From Hymenopus coronatus (lineage: Eukaryota > Arthropoda > Insecta > Mantodea > Hymenopodidae), in the NCBI GenBank assembly GCA_030762935.1, contig CM060890.1, positions 65,598,765 to 65,662,764 on the forward strand: DNA of 64,000 bases, in the 5' to 3' direction. A program made the translations under genes and the position numbers. Of the stretch, positions 22,180-33,494 are shown one piece after another; position 1 is the stretch's first letter; the number at the start of each line of letters is the position of its first letter. Below the pieces are notes generated by a model. The model searched no databases, was not told the DNA's origin, and saw only the letters and a list, made by a program, of their open reading frames with translations.

Positions 22180-22320
22180 GTTCATATACTTATACTTTTC
22201 TTAAACGGGAAGTTATTATTCTTCTTCCCTTGTGGTCCTAAAATAGTACGGAATATTAAAGCCCTCACATAGCGACACGCAAATATCGACTGTCATTTCA
22301 TCTGCCGTTTCCTAGAAGAA
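22180..22320 (+). repeat. PGE copy 8, internal fragment
   Basis: ATACTTATACTTTTCTTAAACGG, CCCTCACATAGCGACACGCA and ATCGACTGTCATTTCATC match the distal third of PGE. Confidence 0.7.
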
Positions 22321-22369
22321 AAATGTGAATTGTAAGTTTATCTGGAATAAGAGGAAACACATATTCATA

Positions 22370-22530
22370 GAAGTTTTACTTTCTCTACTACGTATTTACA
22401 ATAAATAGAAGTACTATATTCCACTCAAATACTTCTGTAAACATTTCGCCGAAAACTCATTGAGCCATTGAATCCAAAATAGTATGTTTAGAAAAAATCT
22501 AAATCAGGTATCTTTCAACAGATACTCTTG
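22370..22530 (+). repeat. PGE copy 9, palindrome-end fragment
   Basis: TTTTACTTTCTCTACTACGT, CTATATTCCACTC, AACATTTCGCCGAAAAC and TTGAATCCAAAATAG follow the first 130 nt of PGE. The rest is missing. Confidence 0.7.
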
Positions 22531-22633
22531 ATAAAGAGTGTTGTCCAGCACAGTACACTAAGAGTTATCCGTATTATTACTTATTGCGAAAATCATCACT
22601 TAGTTGTGAGCACAATATTTAAGATTAGTCCAT

Positions 22634-23410
22634 TTTTACTTTGTCTACACGTACTACGTACATAGAATATAGAGAAGATACTGTATTCCACCTAATAATT
22701 TGATACGATATTCCAGCGTAAATATGTTTTGAAACCCCTGAATACAAAAACATTTCGGTGTGTGTATGCGAACACACATCATAATTCAAAAACGAAAAGT
22801 CCGTTAAATACCAAAGTGGTATTTAAGTTAAGTATCTCCCAAGGATGCTACACGAAGCTTTAAAAAAATACCCCACCCAAACTACCCTTTATATAGAAAT
22901 ATTTTCAAAATTTTCGAATTTCTCAAAAATAGCCTTAACGATTTTGATTAAATTACCGTATATTAAAGATACTTACTAGATTAATAAAATGTTTATCTTG
23001 AATTTTCAGGGAATAGCCTCTGAAGACCTCTTCATTCTGGATGAATTTTGCTGAATTTTGTATAACTGGTAAACCGTAAGAGATATATACAAAACGCTAC
23101 TACCCAGAATATGTAGAGCTCGTTGGAATACATAATTTATGTCGCGCGCGCGTGTGTGTATCTGTAGAGTTGACCGTTTCCGAGGTATTACTGGTTATTT
23201 GGTTTCAACTGTAAACTCCATAACTTTTCTCAAACGGGAAGTCACCTTTCCATTATTTCTCTTTTGTTTTACTTAAATGATTCATATAACGACCAGCTTT
23301 TTAAAAGATTTGACTATCACTTTAACCTAGTGTATTCCCTTACTTTCCTTATGCTTAGAAGGAAGCAAATAATGAGACAATTACTGCTTATGCTTATGTC
23401 GAATAGCATG
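22634..23410 (+). repeat. PGE copy 10, near full length
   Basis: TTTTACTTTGTCTACACGTA then ACGTACATAGAATATAGAG form a damaged palindrome. The GT tract is reduced to GTGTGTGTATG (22759-22769). Downstream are AAAAACGAAAAGTCCGTTAA, CCCACCCAAACTACCC and ATTTTCAGGGAATAGCCTC; a second short (CG/GT)n tract at 23144-23160; and the distal block, ending near GAATAGCATGATGTAAATAA. Confidence 0.88.
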
Positions 23411-23441
23411 ATGTAAATAAATGAATAATGTTAATTTAATT

Positions 23442-23571
23442 GTTGGTTAGGTAGAGTCAGACTGAAAAATTCAATGCCATAGCCGGGATTTTAACTACAG
23501 ATCTCTCGCCAGTCTTTCAGTCTGACTTTACCTATCCAACTCCTGCCATGCACACGGCTTGTGTGAAAAAA
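23442..23571 (-). repeat. repeat C copy 1
   Basis: On the minus strand: CACACAAGCCGTGTG hairpin, AGTTGGATAGGTAAAGTCAG, GAGATCTGTAGTTAAAATCC (B-box region), CCGGCTATGGCATTGAATTT and TTCAGTCTGACTCTACC. The tRNA-like A-box half is missing here. Confidence 0.65.
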
Positions 23572-23695
23572 CATTACATTTGCATTAAGTAACCCAACAG
23601 TTAGAAAAACTATGAATCCCGAGACTTAAGATACTTACGACATTGTATGTCGTCATTAGGGTATGTCATCTCAAAATAATGTGTGATCACCTTGT

Positions 23696-23834
23696 AGTTT
23701 ACCGAGAAACATGCGAGTCAGTTGAGAACTTTGAGCGATTTGAGCAACCGGATAGAGCTCGGGAGATCCGTGGTTCAAATCCCGCCTATGGGATTTTCAG
23801 TCCAGAATGAATTTTTCTCTACCTATCTAAATGA
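23696..23834 (+). repeat. repeat C copy 2, interrupted by SINE-B
   Basis: TTTACCGAGAAACATGCGAG, TTGAGCAACCGGATAGAGC, the B box GTGGTTCAAATCCCG and CTACCTATCTAAATGA. SINE-B copy 3 is inserted at its 3' side. Confidence 0.7.
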
Positions 23835-24093
23835 AAATGGGTTTTTTATTTAAGGGTGCTCTTTAAATGCTGTGGTTCTCAGCGTCCCATTCTATATTGG
23901 GCGTGAAAGACCGCTTAATTTTGCTCAGGGGACCCTTATCAAGCTTGAGGTTCTTTTACGTGCAGTAAATCTACGACACGGGACCAACGGCTTTACTTCC
24001 CCTCCGAAGGAGCCAACTAAGGATTTTACGCCCGAAAAAAATCCATCGTCCTCCGCCGGGTTTGAACACGCGACCTTGGGTATATGAAGCTAG
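23835..24093 (-). mobile_element. SINE-B copy 3, inserted in repeat C
   Basis: Same body as the other SINE-B copies, with a 5'-truncated head: the B box GTTCAAACCC is present (complement at 24057-24066) but the A box is missing. TACCTATCTAAATGA occurs at 23820-23834 and 24094-24108, a perfect 15-bp duplication of the repeat C sequence. Confidence 0.92.
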
Positions 24094-24138
24094 TACCTAT
24101 CTAAATGAGTTATCTGTTATAAGAATATTGGTTTAATT

Positions 24139-24325
24139 GTTTTTTCACACAAGCCGTGTGTAGGACAGAAGTTGGATAGATAGAGTGGTTTATCAGGAAA
24201 CATGCGAGTCAGTTGAGAAAGTCAATGCTATGCCGGCATGTTGCCACGGTAGCTCAGTGGAAGAGCAACCGGCTAGAGACCAGGAGATCCGTGGTTCAAA
24301 TACCGGGTATGGCATTGAGCTTTTA
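24139..24325 (+). repeat. repeat C copy 3, most complete
   Basis: TTTTTTCACACAAGCCGTGTG, GAAGTTGGATAGATAGAGTG, GGAAACATGCGAGTCAGTTG and CGGCATGTTGCCACGGTAGC lead into a tRNA-like core. The core has A box TAGCTCAGTGGAAGAGCA, GATCCGTGGTTCAAATACCG as B box, and closing TATGGCA at about 24238-24315. The acceptor pairing GCCACGG/GTATGGC has two mismatches, so it is not a working tRNA. Unlike a normal SINE, about 100 nt of conserved sequence precede the tRNA-like part. Confidence 0.72.
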
Positions 24326-24335
24326 TAAGAATAGT

Positions 24336-24656
24336 TTGTTCGTCGAACCGGTAGAAAAAGCCATTTAATGGAATACAACACATTTTTACGCAAGAGATAC
24401 CACGGAATGGTAGAATAGACTCACATTAAACTGATCACGTGAACGTGATTTCCATGAGGGAGAGAAATCTAAATGTTACTTTGCAAAGTGCTCCGATCCT
24501 GACTAGAGTATAGCATGGAAGTAGACGATTTCCTTGACAGGAAACTTGTTGCTGAAGATAGGTCAGACCCAAGCGGAAGGTTTTTAATGAAGACATTCAA
24601 CGTAGCTCGTTTGCACGAAGGGCAAGAAAAATCAATTCCTGCGAGCAGATGTTACA
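24336..24656. other. no feature recognised
   Basis: Unassigned sequence of about 320 bp. Confidence 0.35.
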
Positions 24657-24799
24657 ATTTTTACTTTCTCCATACGCACTATGTACATAGTGTATAGAGA
24701 AAGTATTACACTCCACCAAAAATTCGATACCGAGATTTCACCGGAAATATATGTTTTATGGTCCCCAATATCCAAAAAAAAAGAATTTTCACAAAAAGG

Positions 24800-24846
<47 letters not shown>

Positions 24847-25566
24847 GTGTGTCTGTGAACACGATAACTCAAAAACGAAAAGTCGGTAAAATACCAAACT
24901 TGGTATTTAAGTTTAGTATCTTCCAGGGATGCGACAGGAAGATTTTGAGAAAAATCCCCCCACCCCCAACTACCCTTTACATGGAACTTTTTTCGAAAAT
25001 TTTGATGTTCTCAAAAATGGCTCTAACGATTTTGATTAAAATTTCGGATATTAAACATATTTACCTGACAAATGAAATGTATATCTTGAATTTTCTGGGA
25101 ATAGCCTCTGAAGAGTAGTTTATTCTGGATGAATTTTACTAAATTTTGAATGACTGCTAAACTGTAAGAAATGGACAAAAACTTACTACACAAAAAATGT
25201 AGAGCACTTTAAAACACACAATTTATGTTATATACATTTTTTTCGTGGAGTTGGTCGTTTTTGTGACATTCCTTATTTTTGGTTTCTGCTATGAAAAACG
25301 TATACTTTTCTCATACAGGAACTTGTCAACTCCTATCCATAAAAACAAAGGAACTTCATTGACCTAGCAACCAGCTTTTGACTATCACTTTAACCTACGG
25401 ATGTCCCTTATTTCGCTTCTACTTACAAGGAAGCGAGTAATAGTACTATTTCTGCTATTTTTTTCTGATTAGCATAAAGTAAATAGAAGTATAAGCTTTT
25501 TAAGAATTATTTGTTACAGGGATATGGAGAAAGTCATGTGAATGGTACACATCAGATTTTTTTACT
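24657..25566 (+). repeat. PGE copy 11, best reference copy
   Basis: This copy shows the family layout most clearly. A near-perfect palindrome (24662-24706; TACTTTCTCCATACGCACTA, then TGTACATAGTGTATAGAGAA) is followed by AAAATTCGATACCGAGATTT and CACCGGAAATATATG, then (GT)21 at 24803-24844. Next come AACTCAAAAACGAAAAGTCGG, CCAAACTTGGTATTTAAG (itself a small palindrome) and CCCCCCACCCCCAACTACCC. Further blocks are AACGATTTTGATTAAAAT, ATCTTGAATTTTCTGGGAAT, GGAGTTGGTCGTTTTTG, CCTAGCAACCAGCTTTTGAC and AAGTAAATAGAAGTATAAGC. It ends GGAGAAAGTCATGTGAATGG, TACACATCAGA and T7. There is no coding capacity. The internal (GT)n generates the only long frames. Confidence 0.93.
24803..24844 (+). repeat. (GT)n microsatellite inside PGE copy 11
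   Basis: About 21 GT units at the family's fixed microsatellite site. Confidence 0.97.
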
Positions 25567-26059
25567 TCTGAGCATCTTTTTTTTGGATGTAGGGTAAATG
25601 TCAGTCTGTATTTATTTAGAAAGGTAATGCACAGAAGAAATAGGAATATTTGCTTGTCATCACAAATTGTGCTTGAATCTTCAATACCCTAAGGATGACG
25701 CAACATGAAACTTTGAATACTTATACAACAGTAATGTTTGAGATATTTACTGTTGATCCCCTGAAAGTAATTCTAATTTTATTTCGTGTTTAACAATGTT
25801 AGTATTACTTTTAGCAATGTGTTAAAGCATATGAATAATTAATTTGATAGAAAGATGCAAAGCATGTTTAAAATGAATATTGTAAATAATAATTATAAAT
25901 ATTATTTGTATCGGAAAATCGAATATGCATACATATAAGTTACGGTGCATTAAATTAAAGTTATAATATGTTTAAAACCGGAAAAGTAACACTTTTATCT
26001 TTAACTCAACGAGAAAAGGAAACAAAAGGATGTCAATAAATGTTTTATCTATGGTAAAT
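25567..26059. other. no feature recognised
   Basis: AT-rich. CTAAGGATGACGCAACATGAA near 25690 may be a tiny PGE scrap. Confidence 0.35.
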
Positions 26060-26590
26060 ACATAAATACCTATTGTGAAACTTTAAGATTTTTCCCCATC
26101 CCAACATAAACCTTTACATATTCAAATTATAAACATTTTGAATTTTGATTTTCAAAAAAATAAAATGGCTCCAACAATTTTTATTTACGTACAATGTTTT
26201 TAAAATATGTTCACAGCAAATGAAATGTATATCTTGAATTTTCTGGGTGAACCTCTGAAATCCCTGTAGTTCTCAATGCCTTTTGCATAACTGGTAAGAA
26301 GCAAAATCGTTCTACACAGACACTGTAGATTTGTTAAAGCACACATTTTATCAAATACTTTGTTTTTTGTAAAGTTTTCGACATATTCCTTATTATTGGT
26401 TTCAAGTTTGAAATATTTATAGTTTCTAACGTTTCTTTCTTCTCGTCATCCAAAGAGAATATGCCATCATATGGCGACCAGTTCTTTCTTAAGACTATAT
26501 TCCGCATTTCCATTATATTTATAAGAAGTATGAAATAAAATAATTTCTAATAACATGCGTCTCGATTAACATGAAGTTGAAGAATGTTTC
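26060..26590 (+). repeat. PGE copy 12, palindrome-less
   Basis: Begins around CCCATCCCAACATAAACC and keeps all distal blocks (TATATCTTGAATTTTCTGGG, TTTGCATAACTGGTAAG, AGTTTTCGACATATTCC, CTCGATTAACATGAAG). It ends near GAATGTTTCACTG. The palindrome and GT end are missing. Confidence 0.82.
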
Positions 26591-26599
26591 ACTGTGAAA

Positions 26600-26760
26600 C
26601 CACCGAGAGAGATCCCCATGCGATAAGTTTGTGATTCGTAATCCGGAAGTCTTAATTGAATTCCCGGTAACTATCATTTCGGCAGAGGTTTCTCATGGTT
26701 TCATTCATTCGTCATATGAATGTCGGATTAAGTATTCCAATTCGAAAGTGTTACCAACAG
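26600..26760 (+). mobile_element. SINE-like element, group D
   Basis: A tRNA-like head ends in B box TTGAATTCCCGG (26655-26670), followed by GGTTTCTCATGGTTTCATTC, a degraded form of the group D core. Confidence 0.4.
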
Positions 26761-27744
26761 AATAAAACAAAATAGTGATAAAGAAGACCTTTATGCAACT
26801 AAGGATATTAACTTTAAATTACTGTTCACAATGTTGCAATTCCAAAACGCCAACTTCCAGTGGGCTCCACAGTAAAATATGTAACAACGGAAGGTGAATA
26901 CCCACTTGTGAATATTTTTCAGCTAATTATTCAAGCAGGTAACATAGGAAGGCGACCGCGCAGCTAAAGCAAATAAATGGTAGACAGTGAACTCAAGAAA
27001 TCCGTCGCGACAAACAAACTAGCTGTAAACGCACAAGCCTTCGTTTGCTGATGCCTAGAATATGAAAACTGCTTTATGTTTTATAGGTTAACTCTGAAAC
27101 AACTACAAAATGAGCTGCTGTTAGTCTCAGAAGTGATGAAGTGTGTTGCAGTAATTGAACACATCAGGAATACAATCAGTTTTATTGTATTTGTCGATAC
27201 TAGCTCTTTTGGGGGTTTTAGCTCTAGTATCTGTATTGACAGAATAAACACTTCAACGCTAATCACAAAATAATCAAATATTAATTGTAAGACTTAGACT
27301 AGGTAATTATAAATTTCCAATTGCAGATCATAAATCAGAAATAGAAAAGACTAAACATTAAAAAAAAAAGAGCAAAAAAGCAAAGGAGGCCTTCAGAGAA
27401 GATAAATATTCAGTTTCGAGGGAATCATTCCAACACTTTAACATGGTAAATGGAAAAATGTAACATTCGGAAGGACCAGGATTCAACCTCTCGGGGGCCG
27501 ACCAACCTTGCCGAAGCCTTTTCTTCGGTCGCCAGGCAAAGCTGAGTTGTGCATTAAATTCTTTTCTAAGCGTTCATATCCACACTTTTATCGCCATATT
27601 TCATTTCCTTCTTCACTGCCATGCCAGGCATTGTGCTGATCCTAGATATGCTAAAATCCAAAGTTAGCTTGCTTTTTGACAGGCTACATTGGGTCCTAAG
27701 ACTAAGCGGATGTCAGTTCAAGTCCTATAAAGAGAGATAACTCG
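26761..27744. other. no gene recognised
   Basis: A poorly AT-biased piece at 27470-27560 (CTCTCGGGGGCCGACCAACC) may be an old retroposon. Not identified. Confidence 0.35.
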
Positions 27745-27778
27745 AGAAGAAGAAGAAGAAGAAGAAGAAGAAGAAGAA
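27745..27778 (+). repeat. (AAG)n microsatellite
   Basis: Eleven AAG units. Confidence 0.96.
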
Positions 27779-29026
27779 AAGAAGTGGCAAATCTGGAAAG
27801 CGAATGTAGTTACCTCATATAAAGCTACCCTAACGGAATATTTTTGATAACATCTCCAATATGCTTCCTTAGCAGGGGAAGTAAGAGATTACACCGAAAG
27901 AGATGGAATTGAATGACGAAAGGAGGAAGTTGGAACTTCGCAGTAGTAAGATACTAAAATGGAAATTTATAGCGTAGAGATGGTACAGTTTTAGCAAATT
28001 CTTCACGCAATATGCTGCCACGATTTATAAACTGTCTACTTTAGAAGTGTTTACACGTTCATTTGATTAGAAAAGAGAAACTTTTAAATGTCTACGGGCA
28101 GCATCTTGGAATGACGGTGAAATTATATGAACTCACAAGCCCTGTCATCTGCATGAACATACATCACTGAGCCAGCTGTTCCATGTTCCATAGAGGATAT
28201 GAAGTTTGTCGACCTTGTGCAAGAAAATAAAGGTGCAAAAATGTATCCGACACATTCACTATGTACATATGCTGTATTTTACTCAAAACCATTAGCGAAT
28301 TTCTGAGAAAGCCACAAATAAAGATAACAACAACATAATAAATTATTATTATTATAAAACAATCGAGCCGAGACAAGTGGTGGAGTGTATAACGTATTCT
28401 TGGCCTCGGTTCAGACCGGGCCGACGCTAAAGGTCGGCCTATGGAAACTACTATCATTCATAAGGAAATATCTCATTCCAAACATATCATATTTTATATA
28501 GCAAAACAATTCTTAAACGCGCCATACCACAAAAAAGGGACGATTTTGAAAATCTGCTAATGCAGATATACGCCATATAGCATCACCACTTATCCCGATT
28601 TTTTTTGGAATAGTAACCTATTTTGAATATTTTTACACTGCTCCGTGTGTAATATTAGTTCTTTTTTTCCGTAAATGGGTTTTATATGTAATCTTTGCGG
28701 ATCTATTTAAGTTTTCAGTGATTTCAATATTTTGTAATGTTTGTTGTGCTTGTTCATAATCTAGATGAAGCCTCCTAGGTGGCATACGCCGGTGTTTTGC
28801 TCGGTTCAAGATGCAAAATACGACTTCGCCATGTTAAACACAGTGCAAATCCCGCTCCTCGATTTTGATCAATAGGGCTTCCTTACGCTTGCCTCGATTG
28901 CTCCCTAAGCCGAGCCGAGTCGTACCGATACACGGTGTACAGCATTTCTGCGACTCCGTTTGCACGCATGAAATTTTCGCGTTTGAAAGGCCCTGATTTA
29001 ATCGTATACCTAAAAATATTATTTGT
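27779..29026. other. no gene recognised (1.2 kb)
   Basis: Contains a GC-richer patch near 28370-28440 with GGTTCAGACCGGG, which might be a tRNA-like relic but lacks an A box. Confidence 0.35.
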
Positions 29027-29178
29027 TCCATTCACATGATTTTCTCTAGCTGTTCCTTAAACAAACTTTCCTTACAAAACATTATTTTAATCTACGTCAC
29101 GCTACTGAGATAAGACCAAAATTGGTCTAATTACTTGTTTCCTTGTAAGTAGAAGGAAATAAGGGAGTACACTTCTTT
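29027..29178 (-). repeat. PGE copy 13, distal-end fragment
   Basis: TTCCATTCACATGATTTTCTC, TCCTTGTAAGTAGAAGGAAA and TAAGGGAGTACAC match the non-palindromic end. Confidence 0.85.
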
Positions 29179-29429
29179 TTCTTCTTCTTTGACACATTAC
29201 CCTCCTCTTTGGAGTATTTACAAGCCAATGTCTTAGATTAGCATGTTGAAGAGCAAGGCAACTTTTGGCTCATAGCCATCTAGTTGGGTGATGAGCCCAA
29301 TGATTAGCATAGCGGTGAAGAACACGGTATGTAGAGATGAAAGGGATGAAAGGAAAATTCGCGGAACTAGATATTCAACTCAGTATTTACTAAGCGACAA
29401 GCAAACCGCCAAAGTATCTTTTGGTCATG

Positions 29430-29535
29430 TTCGGCGGCTGTGGTGTTTGAACCTGAGATTTCCCTGATGCGATTTGCACCAGTTCCTCACTCAGTGAACT
29501 AGATGTTCTATAAGATCGGTTACTTACACCACCGT
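29430..29535 (-). repeat. weak tRNA-like segment
   Basis: On the minus strand TCTCAGGTTCAAACACCAC looks like a B box with T stem. The upstream A-box candidate is poor and the spacing is long. Possibly a diverged SINE head. Confidence 0.25.
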
Positions 29536-30012
29536 AAAGGAAACTAAGCTATGAATTATTATTGAAACTTTATAATTATACTTTGTTAAATTATGCAATA
29601 ATTTTAATGAGAAATCAAGGAACACAATACATTTCGAATGCAGCAGCTTCATGCCTCATTCCTTTCCGCACTTCATTCAGACATCTCGAAGCGGTATGTC
29701 ACGTGTAAACAAAACAAAAATTGATTCATAAAGATATGTAATGGGAAGATTAAGTAGTTAATTAAAAACGCATAATGCCCATTTCTGTGAAGATAAAGAT
29801 CTATTTCAATTAAAATTAATACATACCATAGTTTGCAGTGATATGTTTTTATTATTTCCCCATGTAGTCCAAAGCTACAAGTCTTTTGTTGACTAGAAGA
29901 GCTTAGCACAGGAGCATTTTCTTTGCAATCAATGCGTGCAACAAGGGGACTAGCTTAGTTTTAAGGAATCCCAAAAATATACGGAATCCGGGGCCTTTCC
30001 ATTGTTTTTTAG

Positions 30013-30043
30013 TCACGTGGGCAGTTTTGGGTGCCACGTGACC
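30013..30043. repeat. short perfect hairpin containing two CACGTG boxes
   Basis: GTCACGTGG and CCACGTGAC face each other across a 13-nt loop, so each arm holds one E-box hexamer. Likely chance, but a plausible protein-binding palindrome. Confidence 0.4.
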
Positions 30044-31356
30044 AATATACGCCACCAGGACTAGGATGGCACGAAAATTCGTACAATGAGAAGACAGCAT
30101 GGTTAGAAAGTCTGGGACGAAGAAAGAGGAAATCGGGGCAGTTCAGTTGCAGTCGCAAGAGGTTATTGTCGTGAATATTTATTGCTTATGTTACATTGAT
30201 TACCTTTAAATTTATTGATTTTGAAGAGAGATTATGTATTAATTTGATTTTAAATTTACTTAAGTAGTTTAATAAAAATTGTGAGTGACGGGCGATGTGT
30301 ACACATTATAGAGCTATGATCATTTTATTAATCAACCCAAATAATCTATACATTTATTAAACGAATTGGCACAAAGTGAAATTAATACACTCAATTAAAT
30401 AAAGAATTCGGATTGATGGTAATGCAGTTAATTTCGGAGTACGTCAGATTCACGGCGGCAGGGTCCTGAAGGACTGTACTATGAATATTATTTAATATGA
30501 AAGACGTGCTTGTCTGCCAGCGTAGAAGTTAATGAAATGCTCTAGAGGAAATTCTTAAAAGCATAGACTCCAGAAACTACATAGAATGTATGCACGGTGC
30601 TTGTGGTAGGAATAACAGAAAGTAATTTCTTTCAAAGCAATATTTGTGAGCGTTATTCCTAAGAACTAAAAATAGACTCTCCTGTCACTTTTTCCACCAC
30701 TGAGAGAGTCAAGAGAGTGCTCACCGAATCCGAATCACCCGAGTAGCCAAGAGCAGCGGAAGAATTTCCAACAGATAAGTGGAAAAAATGGAACAACTCA
30801 CATTACAGACCTACCATAGCTACAATCCAAGCACCACAACTAGAAACAACAACCGACGCGATCTAGAAACTCAATTTAACTTGTCCGCCACGATCCTAAA
30901 AATCCCCTGCAGCAGATCGGTGCATTATTTAATTGAGCTAGTGTCGCTACGCTGCCGATACAAAACTTACATTTTGCTTGTGTTGTGTGACAGCGATAAT
31001 AACTTAGGTTGAAATTTAGTTAAATTTTCACAGAACTATCCTTCAGTAATAATGTTCATTACAAGGAAAGAAATATACGAAGTTGCTCTTTTTGCAATTA
31101 ACAATATTCTCAAAAGCAATCTTCGATGTGCAATGACGTCTTCTAAAATCTTCCAGCAAATCGGATGTAATTGTGCCGTTTAGTTCGTACGATATAGCTT
31201 TTTACATATTATGCGTTTTGATTTTTTTTTTTCATAATATTTCCATATATGGAACAAAAATGGCAATGATGTGACTTTAGACGAGTAAACCGGTCAGTAT
31301 CATAATTCAAGCGTATGTATTGTACAGTTTCGTAATCGGCTTACCCTCCCATCCTG

Positions 31357-31982
31357 TATGAGAAAAGTATAAGTTTTTCAAAGCTGAAACCAAAAACAAC
31401 GATCAACTCCACGAAAAAAATGTATACAACATAAATTGTGTGTTTTAACGTGCTCTACATTTTTTGTGTGGTAAGTTTTTGTCCAGCTCTTATGGTTCAG
31501 CAGTTATGCAAAATTCCGCAAAATTCAACCAGAATAAAGTAGTCTTCAGAGGCTATTACCAGAAAATTCAAGATATACATTTTAGTTATCAGATAAATAT
31601 ATTTAATATACGATATTTTAATCAAAATCATACAGCCGTTTTTGAGAAAATCAAAATGTTCGAAAAAAGTTCCATGTAAAGGGTAGTTGGGGGTGAGGGA
31701 ATTTTTCTCAAAATCTTCGTATCGCATCCTTGGAAGATACCAAACTTAAATACCAAGTTTGGTATTCAACCGTCTTTTCGGTTTTGGGATATGCTGTCCG
31801 CACACACACACAGACAGACTCACCACACACCCGGACCTTTTTCCAAAAATGCTTTCTTTTGTTTTGGATTCAGGGGGATCCAAAACATGTATTTCAGGTG
31901 AAATCTCGGTATCGAATTTTTGGGTGCATTACAATACCTTCTCTATGCACTATGTACATAGTGCGTGTAGAGAAAGTAATAT
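31357..31982 (-). repeat. PGE copy 14 with intact palindrome
   Basis: The palindrome at 31938-31980 (CTCTATGCACTATGTACATA, GTGCGTGTAGAGAAAGTAA) is nearly perfect. A short (CA)n at 31800-31812 marks the microsatellite site. The distal third of the element is missing beyond TATGAGAAAAGTATAAG, so the copy is truncated at its non-palindromic side. Confidence 0.9.
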
Positions 31983-32344
31983 ACTATAAGTATATAAGTG
32001 TTTAATGTGTGTATGTTTATACATTATTGAATTTAATTAAAATAATTGAAACTGGAGAGGAGTATAACCCCTAAATTATGGAGGCTACGCATTGGTGTTA
32101 TCTCCATCAACATATTTATATAATGACGTAAATTAAGCATTTCCCGCCTTGTCAATCCTATGGCACATCGATATAAGCCTGACACGAAACATATAAATTG
32201 GTTGCACCTGCATCACGGAAACGTTTCTGTACATGGGTTCCAATACAAAGCATTACCCAATCCCTTCTGCAAACAATAGGAAGCGTTTATAACTGGAATA
32301 CAGCGATCGACATTGCTGTTCGCTTTTCGCTTGTTGGTTAAGCT
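31983..32344. other. no feature recognised
   Basis: Unassigned AT-rich sequence. Confidence 0.35.
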
Positions 32345-32540
32345 GTACCATACCGAGAAGGCTGGCTCAGAGGGTTTAGTCTATGGCCCGCATTCGAGAG
32401 TTCACGGATTCGCGCCCCATCGACCGACCACCGTCTTTTTTCGTGGTTTCCCTTGAAGGCTGATTTTTCTAATATTGTGATTTTTTCCGATCCATCATTC
32501 CCAATCACTTTTCGGGGAACGGGGCTGGACTGGGTAATTT
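32345..32540 (+). mobile_element. SINE-like element, group D
   Basis: GGCTGGCTCAGAGGGTTTAG resembles an A-box region, GTTCACGGATTCGCGCCCC a B-box region, and TTTTTTCGTGGTTTCCC is the group D core. Downstream borders are uncertain. Confidence 0.42.
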
Positions 32541-33489
32541 GTTGAAGTGTGATGCGCAATGGATAAGCGCTATGTAACTGTTTCCTCCTCTGATTAGGAA
32601 CTAGGACGCTTAGGACCGGATCTGTTGCGAGGATTGGAGAAACTCTGGGGAACGACTGCAGGAGTGGATCGTGGATATTTCATCTCATCCCTTCCGTTCG
32701 GCCTCCGGCCACAAAGCTTAAATCCTCCGGATAAACCCCTGCGAAAGGGACCACTCGAAATCGCTATATGCATAACACAAACGCATGTAGTATACGTAGT
32801 TTGTGGTAGTATCTTATTTCAACATATGGGGAAACACACATTAACAGCACTAATTCATTTCTACGTAATATGTTTAATGCCTTTATTACATAATCCTTTC
32901 TCTTTTGTCATATACACACTTATTACAGGCATCCTACCCAAGTATCACGGGAATATGGCTAATACTGCCTTGTGTTGCTAACTTGACGGGCCCTAAGCCG
33001 TAAAGCATAGCCGAGGAATTGAGAGCCCAGTGTCTCAAGGCGTGGCCGAAGGAGGTTTTAGAAGGAGAGGAATGCACCAGCTACCGAAGGCTGTGGTTGC
33101 GGAGCGATGAAAGGGCGCAGCTGAGGGATACGTAACGAGCAAACGCCAATGAATTGCGGCGTTTATCGGTGTTTTCCCTCAGTGACTTGTTTGGCTACGT
33201 TGCGCTTTAATACGATGTTAGTTTGCCCTAAATACCTAAGTGAGGTCACAAGAAAGGGTATGTCGTTCGAGCAAAATCTTGCGCTTAACGCTCTTCTTCT
33301 TAGTTCGAGATAATATTACATATAGTATTTATCGCATTCCGGTACCCAGCCTAAGTAAAAACCAAATCCTTTTCTGTCTCTTGCGAGAGAGGGTGAGATG
33401 TTTTATCACTTATAAAATGCTTTCATTCTCAGTAATTAATGTAGTGTTTTGCCCTCAGAGTACGCAAATTATTTGCAGAATCAAAACAA
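32541..33489. other. GC-richer unassigned stretch
   Basis: The open frame 32625-32981 and the GC-rich part 32980-33160 (e.g. GGCGTGGCCGAAGGAGG) show no domain I recognise. It could be old repeat or a cryptic exon region. Confidence 0.3.
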
Positions 33490-33494
33490 TTAAA

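Larger units (their letters stand above)
29179..31356. other. no gene recognised (2.2 kb)
   Basis: Mostly AT-rich. It holds the weak tRNA-like segment at 29430-29535 and the hairpin at 30013-30043, otherwise unassigned. Confidence 0.4.

Noticed and set aside
24238..24315. Functional tRNA gene
   Set aside because: A and B boxes are present, but the acceptor stem has mismatches and the sequence is a member of repeat C.
28360..28445. tRNA-like segment with GGTTCAGACCGGG
   Set aside because: No A box at the right spacing on either strand.
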